DNA of 64,000 nt from positions 22,595,884-22,659,883 of the forward strand of contig CM052356.1 in NCBI GenBank assembly GCA_028551475.1, written 5' to 3'. The notes beneath the pieces are model-generated. The model ran no database searches. It was not told the origin of the DNA and saw nothing but the letters and a program-made list of their open reading frames with translations. A program made the position numbers and the translations under genes. Shown piece by piece: positions 35,866 to 48,754 of this stretch; positions within the stretch are counted from its first letter, which is position 1; every line of letters begins with the position of its first letter. This DNA is from Casuarina equisetifolia. Taxonomy: Eukaryota > Streptophyta > Magnoliopsida > Fagales > Casuarinaceae.

Positions 35866-38800
35866 TCATTGTATATCAAACCGAACAACGATACAGGTAA
35901 TGTTATCTGAACTTCCCAAGGCATAAGCCTCTGTTATAAGTCTTCTTGATGCCTCTTCTGCATTTGGTATACCCTGCACTAAAGCCACGGCATCCTGATA
36001 GAAGAAGATACAGCGGTTTAAGACACTCAAGACTTGATGAAATTTGATATAAGCAGCAAACAAGAAGCAAATGATGCAGAACCAATATAAGGCAAAACTA
36101 CCTTTAGCCAAAAACAAAAATGAAATATGTCAAAGAGTAGACTTTGGCGTCCTAATACCCATTACTGAGATACAATTAGATTCTCAAATCCACTGAGAAA
36201 GGAAGTAGGAGGGGGGCTTTTGTGTTGTGGTGGGTGGGAAGAAGACAAAATCTCCGAAGGATCCTCATCTCAATAACAGAAGAAAACTTTTTTACGCTTA
36301 AGGGGTACTGAAGATTAGAACCAGCCACCACAAGAAACCTTAGAGAAAAGGACAACCCTCTTCTCTTCTCTGGGAGAAGAGATTAGGAGGGGCTGGAGGG
36401 TTGTAGGCTGTGAAAACTTAAAAGGTGCTATACGTAGGTGATGATTTCTGTGCGTTAACCCATTTCGGTTTTTAAAAGTAAGTTTTTTCTTCGTGCTTAT
36501 AAATTGTAATTCTCGATCTCTGGCTTTCACCTACCATATGAATTCGTAAGGCCCCTAGATATACTTTCCATTTCATCGAGTGTTTACACTTGGACATAAA
36601 AGCTACGGTTCTAGAAAATCAATATCACATGAATGCACCGAACAATGGCTGTTGGGTTGAGGAAGTAGAACAAGAGCAAAGCAAGTACGTTATTGGAAGC
36701 TAATCATTTATCCATTAGCAAGGTGAATGAAACCCCTTGAAGCTAATCCATTTCCAGGCGAACTTTTAACTTCAATAGGGAGCTAACAGAGCCAAATCAG
36801 CTATTGAGGAAAAGGAAATATCTCACATGGCTCACAAGTAAAAGAAGATCCGGGCCTAAATATCCAGGTCCAAAGGCATAGACCACACATGCACATGTAA
36901 CGGAATGTTTAATAGCTAATTATATCACTTCCAAGATTTTGCCACTTACGTAAGAGGTCCAAGGAGAAAATAAACCTCAATATAGGAAAACATTGACAGC
37001 CTCTTCTCGTGGAGAAAGTCAAACTCAATATTAACTAAACAAGGACGGCCTGTCCTCAAGGAGAAAATTAACCATGAAGATAGAGAAAAAGTCTACTTAA
37101 AAAAAAAAAAAAAGAAGTGAAAAAGAAATTTGAGATCCAAGAAACATCCTCTCTACGAACCCAGCATTGTGTTTGGAAATCAACCAAGTGGGATCAGGAC
37201 CAGTCCCTCCATCCATTCCCCTCCCCCACCCCACCTCCACCACCCAGGAAAAAAAACAAAAACAAGTGAACACAAACATTAAGAATGAACGACTACTCAC
37301 TCTTAATATCCGCAAAGTTTAGGAGTAAAACCTGAAAACGGATCCATAAACCATTTCATTATTTGATTGAATCGTATTAAAGCTTAACAAACACTCACCT
37401 TATTTGATATGACATTCCAAAGTCCATCACTTGCTACAATAATAAACTCTACACCATCAATTTCTTCTTCCTAGGAATTGGAACATGAAAAAACAATTAT
37501 TGACAAGTAGGGAAAGCAAGGTGAATATCTCTTACAAAACCAGCATATTCTTCAATAAGGTAAAATGCAATATGACAAAGAACATTATTTAACCACAACC
37601 AAGCCAGTGCTTGTATCCTATATTTTATTCAAATAAAAGCCAGAGAAAGGAGGTTTTCTGTAGGTAAAATGCCAGATTAGTCTCCCATTCACCTTTATTT
37701 CTGGCTCAGCAACAACAAATGGCTTCAGTAGTTTGTCTCCAAATGCACGGGATACAGCTAGAACACCACCAACCCGCCATGTTCCTGTGAAATCATAGCA
37801 ACGTATGAGAAGTCCACAAGCCTCTTATGCAATTCCTTACTCGTATCACTTGAGACAACTACGGTACAAAAGCTAGCATGTAACGATGTACACCATTATT
37901 GCAAGAATTTACTATGACACAAAATACATTGCATGCCCATTCTAGTTAAACTGAGTTAGCTAAACGAGTTACTAAGCCATGTTGCCCGGCCAAGAAATTC
38001 TTCAAAGGCACCTATATTCTCTGGGCAACAAGAAATTCTTCAAAGGCACTATATTATCTGGGCAACAAGTAATTCTTCAAAGGCACTATAGTCTCTGGGT
38101 AACAAGTAATCAAATAAAAACTTATTGTGGAAGAATAACGAAGAAGGAAAATCTTACGCACCCAAATGATGAAACTTCAAGCCTCTTCACAATGTTTAAA
38201 TGTTCATTCTAATTAAACTAAAGTCAATAGTTTACTTTGCTAACAAAATACCAAACCATGTAGTCATACAGGGAACTTCCTCAGAGGCACTATTCATTAG
38301 GCAACAAGTGGGAATCAAATAAAAAATTCTCACAGCAGAAGTTTACCGCCTGCCCCCACCCCCCCAACATTAAACCAAGCACAAAAAAAAAAAAAAAAAA
38401 ATTATTTAAGACAAAGAATAAGCAACTTACCTGCCCAAATGATAAAGCCTCCAGCCTCTTCAATCCGTTGACGCTCATCAGATCTTTCAGGTTTGTGATC
38501 AATAGACAACGGGAAAGCTGCAGAAGGAGACAATAACAATCATCCAACTGAAGAGCTAAGAAATAGATTTTTTGGTAAGATGTCTGTATTTACTGATTTT
38601 GCTAAACATCAGTTAAACCTATAGGAGTCACTCCTTTAGTCCACCTTGGATGTCATTATAAACTCCAACCGAGATGGACACCAACAAGAAATCTAAAAAG
38701 CAAATGTAGTATGCAAAATATGGGCCACATCCAGCGAGAAAATCTTTATTTCTTTGGATCTGGATTTCCAATTTCAACCTGAATTAAAAGGCCTGATTCT

Positions 38801-41597
38801 AATAACTCCCAATCTTAACAACAAAGGCAGCAACCTGAACCAGCTCTACTGGCAACTACTCTGGAATCACCAACATTTGCAACAAGCAGCCGATCCCCTA
38901 ACAGCAGGGCAGTTGATGCAGTTGAACCAGCATCCTTTTGCTGGCCTTTTTCTTCATTGAGGTAATCAACATCTGTCTGTCGAAATACTTCAACTACAAT
39001 AAAGAAAAAGAAAACAAAGAAATAATATACGAAATTGTTTCTAGCTCATAATCCAAATAAATAACTAAACCATGCAAATAATAATGACCAAAGTTCACCA
39101 ACTTCATACCAATAGCTGTCTTTGGATCTTTGATGAAATCTGGGTGGCTGCTTAAATTCTTGAAAAGGTTGTTTTTAAGGTATTCAGCAGTTCTTGAACC
39201 CCCATGGCCTGAATTGGACCACAACATACACATAAACACAAAGTAGAGAAGTGGGTAGACCAAAGCATCTAAAGAAGTTCCTAACAAATTAACATAAGTA
39301 TTCAACTGAAAGAGGTTAGAGGCCTATCAGAATAAATAAGGCGCCACAAAGGCACGGATTTGTTGCTAATAAAATATACTAAACAAAGTAACCATTCTAG
39401 GAATAGGATAATGAAAACCTAGGCCATACCATCAAAAACACCAAAAAAAGCAACCATCTGACCATCAACTTCTGAAATCCTTGTCTCGTAGAAATCCTCC
39501 ATGGAAGCTCTTTTACCCTTGAAAGTGGAATATCCATAGCTGAAACTCCCATTTCGACTTCCAGAAAGAAAGCTAACCACAAAAATAGAAAATCTGGTCA
39601 GACATGTAACTTCAACCTCGTCAAGACAAATGAGGATACAAATATAACTGCAATACAATCTTCCTTTTGTGAAATGTCAATACAAGATTTCATACAAAGC
39701 TTATCATACCAAAGTCCTGGCATTTTTTACAAAAAAAACGATGAGGGTTTGAAGTCCAACAGAATAAAACAGAGCTAAAATCAACTGACATAACCCAAGG
39801 GGATTGAGTTTTAGCTCATAATTTATCAGATCAGGTACATACTAAAACAAACTCACCTTTTTGGTTTATAAGCATCTACATTTTGCTAAATAATCAATTT
39901 AAGCGGTATGAAGAGCAACCTCATAAAATGAATAGTTTGTCACAGCCCCTGTGGCAAAAGAGAGGGATACTAGAGGATGCAAGAAGCATTTGAAGACGTA
40001 AATACATTAGAAGTTTTTGTCAAAGCGCTTGATGCAAATACTCAATATTGGGAGGCTCAAGCATTGCATGGCCGCTGCGCTGCATCAAATACTGTTGGTG
40101 CAGCATGATGCAACGGTTGATGCAAGGCATGGCCGAAAGAAGGCCAATGCATTGATGCTAAGGCATGCTTTTGGTTGCAAGCCGGCTAGTGCATGACATG
40201 GCACAGTGTTGTGAGCATACATAACCGACAATGGTGTTAACTTGAATATCACGCACTGGTACAGCCCAACAAAGAAGTCCACAGGTCTAGAAGACTCAGT
40301 CAATCTCAAACTATTCATCACCTTGTTAGCTAAAAACTGAATCAACAGTGCATAAATCACTAGGAAAAGCTTTAGCTCTATCTACAATCTTCAGTCCAAA
40401 TCATCCATACAAAATATTGCGGTCGACCATAACACTTGAAACACAAAGCTTTCTATTATTATATTCTAGCTAAAATCATCTCTCCTCATTACATTTAACT
40501 CAAATCACATCTCATTTCTCCAAAAAAAAAAAAAAAAAGAAAGAAAGAAAAGGACCGGAGGTTGAGGTCATAGGTTCAATCCTGCATAGGACTATGAGTT
40601 GGATATATTTTTTAGAGCGGAGCGGGGGTTGCCGCGGAGCTACAAGCATCTTCTCTAAAATTTCAATTGAGATAACAAAGTTTTCAACGAAACAGAACAA
40701 TCACGTTAGATACATATTTGTAGTTCCTCATTTTCTCTGCAGTTCAATTGACTGGAAAATTTCAATGATCTTTCTGCAAGGTTTCCCCAGGACAAATTGA
40801 ATAAGATTGTGCCTGTTTTACAGTTCAGGGCTGGCAGTGCTTAAGTGATCTAGGTACCAGTCCATAACGATCGTGTAAAATAATCGCATTAGATTACAAA
40901 ATCGTAAAACACTTCCAAAGTTCAGAATGGACTTTTGATTCCAAAACGGATATAAGTCAAGTCAACCTCTACGCAATGTCCCCGTCATTTAGGAATACAA
41001 GCAATGCCGCATGAAATCCAAGCCTAAACGCATCATGCAACGGTTTAGTAAATGCTACTTGCATCTAAGCGAACAGTGTGGTACGCATCCCGAAATTCAG
41101 CAAACCCAGCGCCAACAACTCCTGGACAATCCCCTTCTCCACATTGGAAGTGGAGCACATCCCGCAAAATGCAAATAGAATATCAAAAGATTAAACTAAA
41201 GAAAAGGATTAGAAACAGTACAATCAAGCGACCTCGCACATACAGAGACCATTTCAAAATAAATCGATCAAGCAGAAACAGAAGCCACCATAATATGGCA
41301 TCAAACCAAAGAAATAACATAACTCAGAAGTGGTTAAGAGAAGAGATCCCAAAAAGCTTTGGAACGCGAGAGAGAGAGAGAGAGAGAGAGGAACCTGATG
41401 CCACCACCGCTGAAGATGGCATCCGGATTCCTGGAAGACATTATGACAGGTGGCGTTGGTGGTGGTGGAGCCCCCTCCTCTGGCTCCTGATCGGCATCGC
41501 CACCGAGGGGAGTGGGGAGGGACGCTGAGTCCGTCAGATTTGTGCGATTGCTGGGATCAGAGGTGGTGGTGCCAGAATCCCCTATTACTGGGTTCAT
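35866..41597 (-). CDS. Protein phosphatase 2C (PP2C11/At1g43900-like)
   Basis: Eight exons join in frame to 327 residues, all with GT-AG introns: 41395-41597, 39430-39572, 39110-39208, 38835-38993, 38431-38517, 37693-37784, 37399-37470 and 35866-35994. After a Pro/Ser-rich N-terminus of about 68 residues comes a full PP2C core: [17 protein letters not shown] (about 79-95, with the metal-binding ED), VFDGHGG (113-119), [51 protein letters not shown] (231-250), VASDGLWNV (273-281, metal Asp276) and GSSDNIT (312-318, metal Asp315). It is a Mn/Mg-dependent Ser/Thr phosphatase with all metal ligands present. The substrate is unknown. Introns 1 (1.82 kb) and 7 (1.40 kb) are long, and intron 5 carries local duplications. 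An upstream in-frame ATG exists at 41813. Confidence 0.94.
37991..38110. repeat. Three tandem copies of a 37-38 base unit in PP2C intron 5
   Basis: The unit starts 'caagaaattcttcaaaggca' and ends 'tctctgggcaa'. Copies begin near 37991, 38029 and 38066, and a fourth is truncated at 38103. A diverged relative ('cctcagaggcactattcatt') is near 38279. Confidence 0.85.
38150..38196 (-). pseudogene. Duplicated 3' end of PP2C exon 5 inside intron 5
   Basis: The + strand 'cttacgcacccaaatgatga' followed by 'aacttcaagcctcttcacaatg' mirrors the real exon 5 donor region at 38426-38468 ('cttacctgcccaaatgataa', then 'agcctccagcctcttcaatcc'). It is a partial, mutated exon copy. The donor GT survives, but the base before it has changed to C. 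Confidence 0.7.
40060..40215. repeat. GCATGG/TGATGCA-rich tract in PP2C intron 1
   Basis: Words such as 'gcatggccg', 'tgatgca' and 'gatgcaa' recur many times over about 150 bases, giving a degenerate repetitive texture unlike the flanks. No element family is recognised. Confidence 0.45.
41371..41391. repeat. (GA)n microsatellite at PP2C intron 1 donor
   Basis: A GA run on the + strand, hence a CT-rich tract just inside the intron. It begins only a few bases after the exon 1 donor at 41394. Confidence 0.9.
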
Positions 41598-41819
41598 GCT
41601 CTGCCGGTCTTTCTTTTCTTTCTTTTCTTTTCCTTTCTTTTCTTTTCCTTTCTTTTCTGCTTTTTTGTTTTTTAATCTTTTGTTCCGTAGACAGACACAA
41701 CAACTACTTCCACCAACATAGAAATGCCCTCCTGAACGTCTGCAACATTCGTGATGATTACTGTTGTATGGATGAATAGGATTTTGTCGGATCCCACTCA
41801 CCACCCGCTCCAATCCACC

Positions 41820-42430
41820 TGATGTTTATTTGCGAAATAGCGTAGATCACGTCATGTCAGGCTACTGAGCACCTTATTTTTCGTCCTAAAATTCACCAAG
41901 TATTTTTTGTCTTTAAATTCCATACCAAGTATTTTTCCCAACTAACAGTCGTTAGTTGCAGAAAATAGGAAGGCGTTGATTCCTCTGATAAACGCAAGCG
42001 AAACCACGGGCGTACCATAGAAGTACCTTTCCCGTTGTCCTTTTTACGATAGAAGATAATGCACGTCGTCGTTGGTGGCTCGTACAAGTTGTTTTGTGGT
42101 CACAGGACGAAAAATTAGAGGGACGACAGCGGAGAACGAAATGAGGTCGGTCCTTGAAGCACACCCAACGTGATTTTGGCTTATCAACAGAAATCTTAAA
42201 TCACAGCAAAGGGTTATCCAGGAGCCATCATCAGCAGCAGCAGATACAATAAACAATGCAATTCTTCTTTACATGGGAGAAAACGTTACCCTCCATGAAG
42301 CAAAGAAGACAAGTCACATCAAACGTTACTCTCCGAACTGAATACATAGTTTCACATTAAATTGAACATTGATCAAACTTGGGAAAGGGAACATGAAATG
42401 CTATTGGGGAGAGAGTGTTTGCGGTAGACA
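41820..42430. other. Spacer between PP2C and RABC1
   Basis: It contains the PP2C upstream region (- strand) and the RABC1 3' UTR. No additional gene is seen. Confidence 0.45.
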
Positions 42431-42441
42431 CCGGAGTGCAA

Positions 42442-45400
42442 TCACCAAGAGCAACAACCACTGGTGGACGCACCGGATTCTGGAGGTTTCTCTCTGAATA
42501 TGTTCTTCTTCACCCCGGCCGAGCCCTCAACTAAGAGGCTAGGTGTATCCAAAATCTGCCGTTCAACCATTCATCAATACAACAAACTGATGTTACACAT
42601 CTAACGAAATATTTCTGCCATAAAATAAAACCAGTAAAATATTTTCTTTTCAATATAGTAAATTATCTCTACCACCCACATCAATTGAATGAAATGGCAT
42701 GTTATCTTTCTATAAGTATATATGATGAGAGAGCACGAAAGAGAGAGGAGAGTCGGTAAAAGTCATAGATTTACGCCTTTAAATCTGACTAGAAGAAAAC
42801 GGGGCTCTCAACGACGTAATGTAATTTTATACATAATACGCACAATTTATCCAACTTGACAAGTCAATTTTTATCAGAACCTAACCTCACCCAGGACTTC
42901 GAATTTCCAATATAATACCCGCCGATGTCTAAAGGACAAAACTTCTGGCATTACTGGAAAGAACAAATAGTTAGACACGCCAGTCTATGACACCAGAGCA
43001 AATCACTAGTTGTCCTACAAATTGATACTCCTCTGCTTACACATCATGACATAAAACAACTACCTAATGCACCGCACAAGTTGTTTTTTATTTTATTTTA
43101 TTTTCTTGGGTTAGGGTTTGGGTTGGGGTGGTTGTTGTGTTTGTACAAGCACATAAGCCTTCTATTCCTTTAATTATCCTTCTTTATAATTTCCTCAATA
43201 CTTATCTGTCCCTGACCATACACTCAATGTTGCATTCTTGTTATTTGTGGTGTCAATAACAACTTCTTAAGACCGATGAATAAAAAGCTCTGCACCAGAG
43301 TCAAGCAGTGAGTTAAACCAAACAGATCAGCCAATAATATCTACCCCAAGTGTTCTATCTGCCAACTATACACCACATTAAACAAGGTAATGAGCAAGAA
43401 ACCAAGCTGACATCACTGCTAAGTTCCTGATCATTTAAGCAAATATTTGATGTAATAAAATAACAAGTGTTGTTTCCACATAATCCTGAACGAATGGGAC
43501 AAAGTCTTGCACCCATAACTTAACTCAAACCCGAACAGTAGCCCCCCGCAGCAGAAGTATATAGAAATAGTTATTAATGGAAGGAAAAAGAATATGTTTC
43601 AGTATTTTGCATACCTTTAATACGAGCTCCTCAAAGCATTGCTCCACATTGACTCTAGTTTTTGCACTACATTCTATAAAAAGGCATCCGTATTCTCTAG
43701 CAAAGTCAATTCCCTCTTTTTTGCTGACAACCCTTTCACTTTCCTGAAATGAAGGACACCTTCAATATGTAAAGCGCCTCTAAATTTTAAGTTGTAGGAA
43801 GAAAAGATATCCAGAGAACCATATATTTAAGCTCACGGTGTACGCCTCACTATTATAGGGCCTCAACTGGGAGACCTTGGCACAATCCTAACATTCCAAG
43901 AAGTAATCATACATGAAGTCAATGAAAGACATACCTTATCAACTTTGTTGCCAACAAGCATCTTGATACAATCTTGATTTGTTGAGTACAAGTCAATTTC
44001 CTTAGCCCATATATCAGACAGATTTGTAAAAGTTTCACGACGTGTCACATCATATACTGCACATTTCCCAAGGGAAATTACTTTAGTATGCAAAATAATT
44101 TGATCAAACTAAGTGATCACAATTCTGCCCAAAACAAAAGTTTCCACAAGACGGAAGATAATTCGCTTTTCTTTTAGCTTTATAAATAGCTGAATATCAA
44201 TGAAGGAGAATTACCAGTCATGACAGGTTGACAACTATCATTGATTTGCAAATGACAACTTACATATGACATCCATATTAACCAAGCAAATACCAGAAGA
44301 ATGATGATTATCAAAAAAATAAAAAAGCTTTTAAATGACGTGGCTTGCAGACCTAGCAACATTATCAATATAGTTTATCAGGGTTCCATCCCTGTTTAAT
44401 AAAAATAAAACATAAAAAAAAAGACCCTGAGAGACAAGGAGGAAGTGAATCAACGTACCCATAATTATCCCTTGAGCTCCTCTGTAATATGAGCCAGTCA
44501 GTGTTCTAAATCTTTCTTGCCCAGCTTCATGATGAGAAAATCAGAAATTACATCAGAACAACACGGTACACTATGAAATCTAACTGCTCTTTTATGATTG
44601 AGAAACAAAGCATTGAAAAAATTAATAACAAAAACCCATCCTTACCATGTGATTTTTTTCTTTCTTTCTTTTTCTCTTTGATACATTATGAATGTAGAAA
44701 ATAAACTACATAAGAATTTTACAAAACGCTGAAGGAAACACTACAACCAAAGAATTGCGATCCATAACCTATTCTGTAAATGCACATCCGCTCCCAATGT
44801 CAAAATTTCCGATCCTTTGCAATGCGACTAGTCGCGTTCCTAGAAACCTAAGCACAATCTAAACTGTAGTCAATATTGTCTTTCAAATACCCATAGGACC
44901 CAGTACTGCAGAAACATGTGTCGGTCACAATCCAGTACTCTCACCGAAATCCTGACATCATTCACATGATTGGGATCTTTAATCAGATCATTATCCACAT
45001 AAAATAAAAACTAATTCTAGTTCTAACACCTCCAGGTCTGAGTAGAGCGGATCACCAGACCAATTTCATTCTGCCTCTAGAACTTAAGTGCACCGCAGGA
45101 TCCAACAGAATCGAGATTTCGAAGTCAAAATCAATAATGACAACTTAAGAAAATGCAGATAGGACGTAACATCTAGTATTTTCGTTTTTGTTCTTCCAAC
45201 ATATAGCATAGTCACACATCAAAAACCAGACATTTTTTCAACATCAAAATTACCGAATAATTTCACTCAGATACCTGTGTCCCAGATTGCAAGCTTCAAC
45301 TTCTTCCCCCCAATAGTAACATGCTTCACCTTAAAATCCACACCTACAAGACATTTAGAAGAAATTAACACACACCAAGCCTAATAATTACAGGGGGAAG

Positions 45401-45564
45401 AAGAGTAGAACGCTAAGCTCACCAATCGTAGGAGAGAGATCCTCAAAGGTATTGGATGTAAAGCGCAAGAGTAGCGTGCTCTTTCCCACCCCAGAATCCC
45501 CGATCATCAATAACTTGAATAGGTAATCGAACTCCGACTGACTCGAAGACGACGCCGCATCCAT
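42442..45564 (-). CDS. RABC1: Small GTPase RABC1 (RAB18 class)
   Basis: Six exons (45423-45564, 45275-45343, 44459-44524, 43935-44056, 43615-43743, 42442-42555) join in frame to 213 residues. All GTPase motifs are present: P-loop GDSGVGKS (22-29), switch I with Thr45 and SPTIGVDFKVK, WDTAGQERFR (68-77), NKVD (129-132) and ECSAK (157-161). The C-terminus ends STSGCCSW, with two adjacent cysteines suited to double geranylgeranylation and hence membrane anchoring. The RABC-specific stretch [20 protein letters not shown] identifies the subclass. Arabidopsis RABC1 acts at lipid droplets and the ER; the same is inferred here. Intron 2 ends in an AAG acceptor, which is uncommon. The ATG chosen gives the usual short N-terminus; an in-frame ATG 20 codons upstream exists. 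Confidence 0.95.
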
Positions 45565-45699
45565 TCTCCGTGTATCCCTCAACACCGCCAACCAATCACC
45601 AACATCAACGCAAGGAAAACCCAAGCAATAAGGTTTCGATTCCTGATCTAAGAGAGAAGGCTATCTATTCATTTATTTTTCTTCTTTGGGTGCCCTCGG

Positions 45700-47640
45700 G
45701 AAAGCAAAAGCGTTGCCTTTGCAGAGAGCCCAAGAAAGCTCTAAAGTCTTCTCCTCGCTCTGACATGGCCACCGATCTCCTCTCTTAGAGTTATGATCTC
45801 CTATCACGCGTGGCCCACTGATGAGTTGCTTACACGACTCGATCAGCGCCACGTTTTGTACTAGAGGTCGCTTGATTGTTGGGTGAAGTTCAAGGCCCGC
45901 AAAGAAAAAAAGGAGCAATTCCGAAGTGCTAACTATTAAGGAAATTATTTACAAAAAAAAAAAAAAAAAACTAGTTTTCAATTTCCAATCAACAACGGGT
46001 AAATTTAGCTATACACATTGAAGGAAATAGAGTAATTTTGGAATGATAAACGTGTTATATTCGGCCATATTCTATTTTTGGTTCCTCTTTTTTTAATATG
46101 TTTTATTATAATTAGTTTGTGTTGAATGATAAAAGTAAAAGTTTTGATGGTTTCTTAGCGCGAAAAACCTATTGAGTGAAATTTTAGTGGTAACTTAGTC
46201 TAAATACCATATATTGAGTGTGCTAAAATAAATAGAAATTTTATTAAAATATTTTACCTACATATGTTGGGAGCTCATATATGGTAAATATCATATCTAA
46301 AATAAATGCGGTCGTTGTAAATCATACCAATCCAGTGATTGATGTGAAAAGACAACCAAACCTACATTGTAAAGCTTCATGAATATGATATCTACGTACT
46401 TGACCTATTGTGACAAAAAAAGTGCTGCCTCTACAAACATGCCAAGTTGTCCTCTTAAGAATGAATATAGAAATAAATCTATTATGGCGAGATTAATGGG
46501 TCGGTATAACCAGGATAGACTATAGTTGACTTAGAACTATGGTTGTGCCTGACCTCTAAGTTCTTTTTTTTTTCCATCTTTTTATTTTCTTATAACATAA
46601 GGTAAGTCTAATTTACCTTCACTTTTTTTTATCAGGCAAAAAAAAAAAAAAGAGTATAAAGAATAAATGTTAAACTTGAAACCTTTTAAATAAAGAAAAC
46701 TTAACTATTAGTAGTTTAATTGAGTTACTAAAGAATTGATAATTTTACAGGCAATCAATAACTTTATTATGATATTGTCATTAATTTGTTTATGAATTAC
46801 ATCTTCTAACTTTGAAGTTTCTATCTCATATAGACCAAAAAAAAAATTTACTTTTCACTTGATATCTCTCATACATCATTTCTCTATATCAGAGGCGCTT
46901 TCTCGACATGGAGTTTTAAATTTTTGATCCTTAATTTATCCTTCCTTTTTCTAGGACATTATCAAGTGTAATGAGCTTTTTTTCATTACAAATGTGACAT
47001 TTGCAAGTTTTTATTTTGTTCTTTTCCCATGTAACCTATTTCTAGTTCTAGAATCTCCGAGTCTTTCTAGTGAATCAATTTCAAACCGATTTCGGACTGG
47101 AAACGTCTTGGGCATGACCACAGCTGCTGACTTCTCGAGGGTAAATTGAGCTGTCAACGTAATTTTGCATCCCCAACAACTATTTGATGTATACGCACAT
47201 TGAATTTGAAAGCGGAAATGTGCGTGTATACCCCGTCAATTAAAGAAAATTGGACGGCCGATGAATTGGTCATATCTCAGGGATGACCCTGTTTCCTAAG
47301 GTGAAATTTCCAGGTTGCTACGCAGTTGTGTTGCTTTATTTCGGCCGGAGACTTCCAGATTCAAGTCAACAAACCCACCCCGTTCCGCACGCCTGGATGT
47401 TCCATCGAAATTGCCAAAGACGTGTGATATGGGTTGTCTAAGTCAACGAAGCAGGGCTGCTGCAGGCCAATTCAGTGTGAAGTATCAAGATCCATCGAAA
47501 ACAATAAGCAACAAACGTCTTACAACTGGTTTATAGCATATGCAGGCTTTGTAAAAACTACAAATGGAAAGGACTCATAGTCTGTCCGGATGAGGAGAAT
47601 ATAACAGTGACAGGAATAACAGAAAATTTATTTCCAGCAA
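45700..47640. other. Intergenic region
   Basis: It begins with the RABC1 upstream region. The rest is AT-rich with homopolymer A/T tracts. No gene or transposon signature is recognised. Confidence 0.5.
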
Positions 47641-47650
47641 TTGTGGTTAA

Positions 47651-48652
47651 TCAAACAGAAAAATGCTCAAGCTGAACATCCTTGGACATCAGAGGAACGT
47701 AATCTCCCAGGTAAACTTCAAGGTGATCGGAGAGGGCCGACTTGTCGATGTTTTCATGGTGGTAGGACTTGCAAACGAAATAGATCACCGTGTGAACGAC
47801 GAGCCCGAAGACGGTCAACATACAAAGCAACAGCGAAGACATAATCCCGAAGGCCGCCCTGTGGAACATGCCTAATGACTCACCACCGACAACCTGTCTC
47901 TGAAATGTTAATGTTATCAGGAAACCAAAAACCATAAGCACCGAGAAGACAACTGCGGCTACCAACGTCTTTCCCTTTATCAATTCCTTGCTCTTCTTCA
48001 TGGCACGAAAGCCAAACAAGTCTTCCAACACAGTCACAACGCTCGCCAATTGCCAAATCATGGTCATGTAAACCATCCCCACCAAGTACAAGATCAAGAA
48101 AACAACAAACACGATTGCAACTGCTGTATAGCTTGAATGAAAGAGAAGCAGCAATACCACTAAGATCACAAGGGCCACTATGTTGTAGGCGAACATGGTG
48201 ACGTAAATGCACAAGAAGGTGACCATAAGCCGCTTCCAGACCTTGGGAACAACGCTCATAACCTTGTTGAAAGTTACTTCACGGCCTGTGTATATACTTG
48301 CAATAGTGTAAACCACGGCGGAGGTGGAGAGGAGGGAGAAGATGAGGACGAAGGTTAAGTATGCAGCCTTGAAGAGCCATAAGGTGATCCATTCGGATTT
48401 GATGTAGTCTGAGACCCTATTGTACTTAGGGGTACCTACCTGCGTGCTATCCAAGGCCACCTTACTGCGCATGATATTTGAGAATAGGATGTTCGATACC
48501 TCCATATGAGCCAGGAGGATGAAAGACAGGGGAAGGACCAAGGCCAGTGCGATCTGGCTGAAGACCTTCCTCCATGAGAAAATGATCTTGCAGGACTCTT
48601 GGAAGATGCCAAAGATGCCAAGAAATTGCATCTCTTCTTGTTCCCTATCCAT
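47651..48652 (-). CDS. Intronless polytopic membrane protein, At4g19950/At5g44860 family
   Basis: A single uninterrupted frame of 333 residues. Six hydrophobic spans are visible at about 31-50, 93-118, 143-170, 174-196, 228-250 and 268-294, with short charged ends. Conserved family blocks include the N-terminal EEMQFLGI, SLLSTSAVVYT (107-117), IYTGREVTF, YMTMIWQLASVVTVLED (195-211), AMKKSKELIKGKT and the tail KSYHH..IDKSALSDHLEVYLGDYVPL. The family is plant-specific and loosely labelled as a 'polyadenylate-binding protein 1-B-binding protein' in some annotations. Its biochemical role is not established, and I would not infer one. There is no signal peptide, so insertion is probably by the first span. 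The start is supported by the family N-terminus. Confidence 0.92.
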   Translation of the reverse strand: MDREQEEMQFLGIFGIFQESCKIIFSWRKVFSQIALALVLPLSFILLAHMEVSNILFSNIMRSKVALDSTQVGTPKYNRVSDYIKSEWITLWLFKAAYLTFVLIFSLLSTSAVVYTIASIYTGREVTFNKVMSVVPKVWKRLMVTFLCIYVTMFAYNIVALVILVVLLLLFHSSYTAVAIVFVVFLILYLVGMVYMTMIWQLASVVTVLEDLFGFRAMKKSKELIKGKTLVAAVVFSVLMVFGFLITLTFQRQVVGGESLGMFHRAAFGIMSSLLLCMLTVFGLVVHTVIYFVCKSYHHENIDKSALSDHLEVYLGDYVPLMSKDVQLEHFSV

Positions 48653-48754
48653 TTGCCCTTACCTGAAAGGATTTCTTGTCAGAGAGATGTGTTTGAAGAA
48701 GGAGAAGAATATGGAATATGAAATATGGAGGAGGAGAATGGGTCTGGAGCTGGT

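Noticed and set aside
40545-40600. tRNA/SINE-like B box ('ggttcaatcc') after a poly-A tract
   Set aside because: No A box, cloverleaf or SINE head was found, and a poly-A before the box is the wrong order for a SINE on that strand.
47880-48212. 110-residue - strand frame within the membrane-protein gene
   Set aside because: It is a shadow of the 333-residue frame in another phase.
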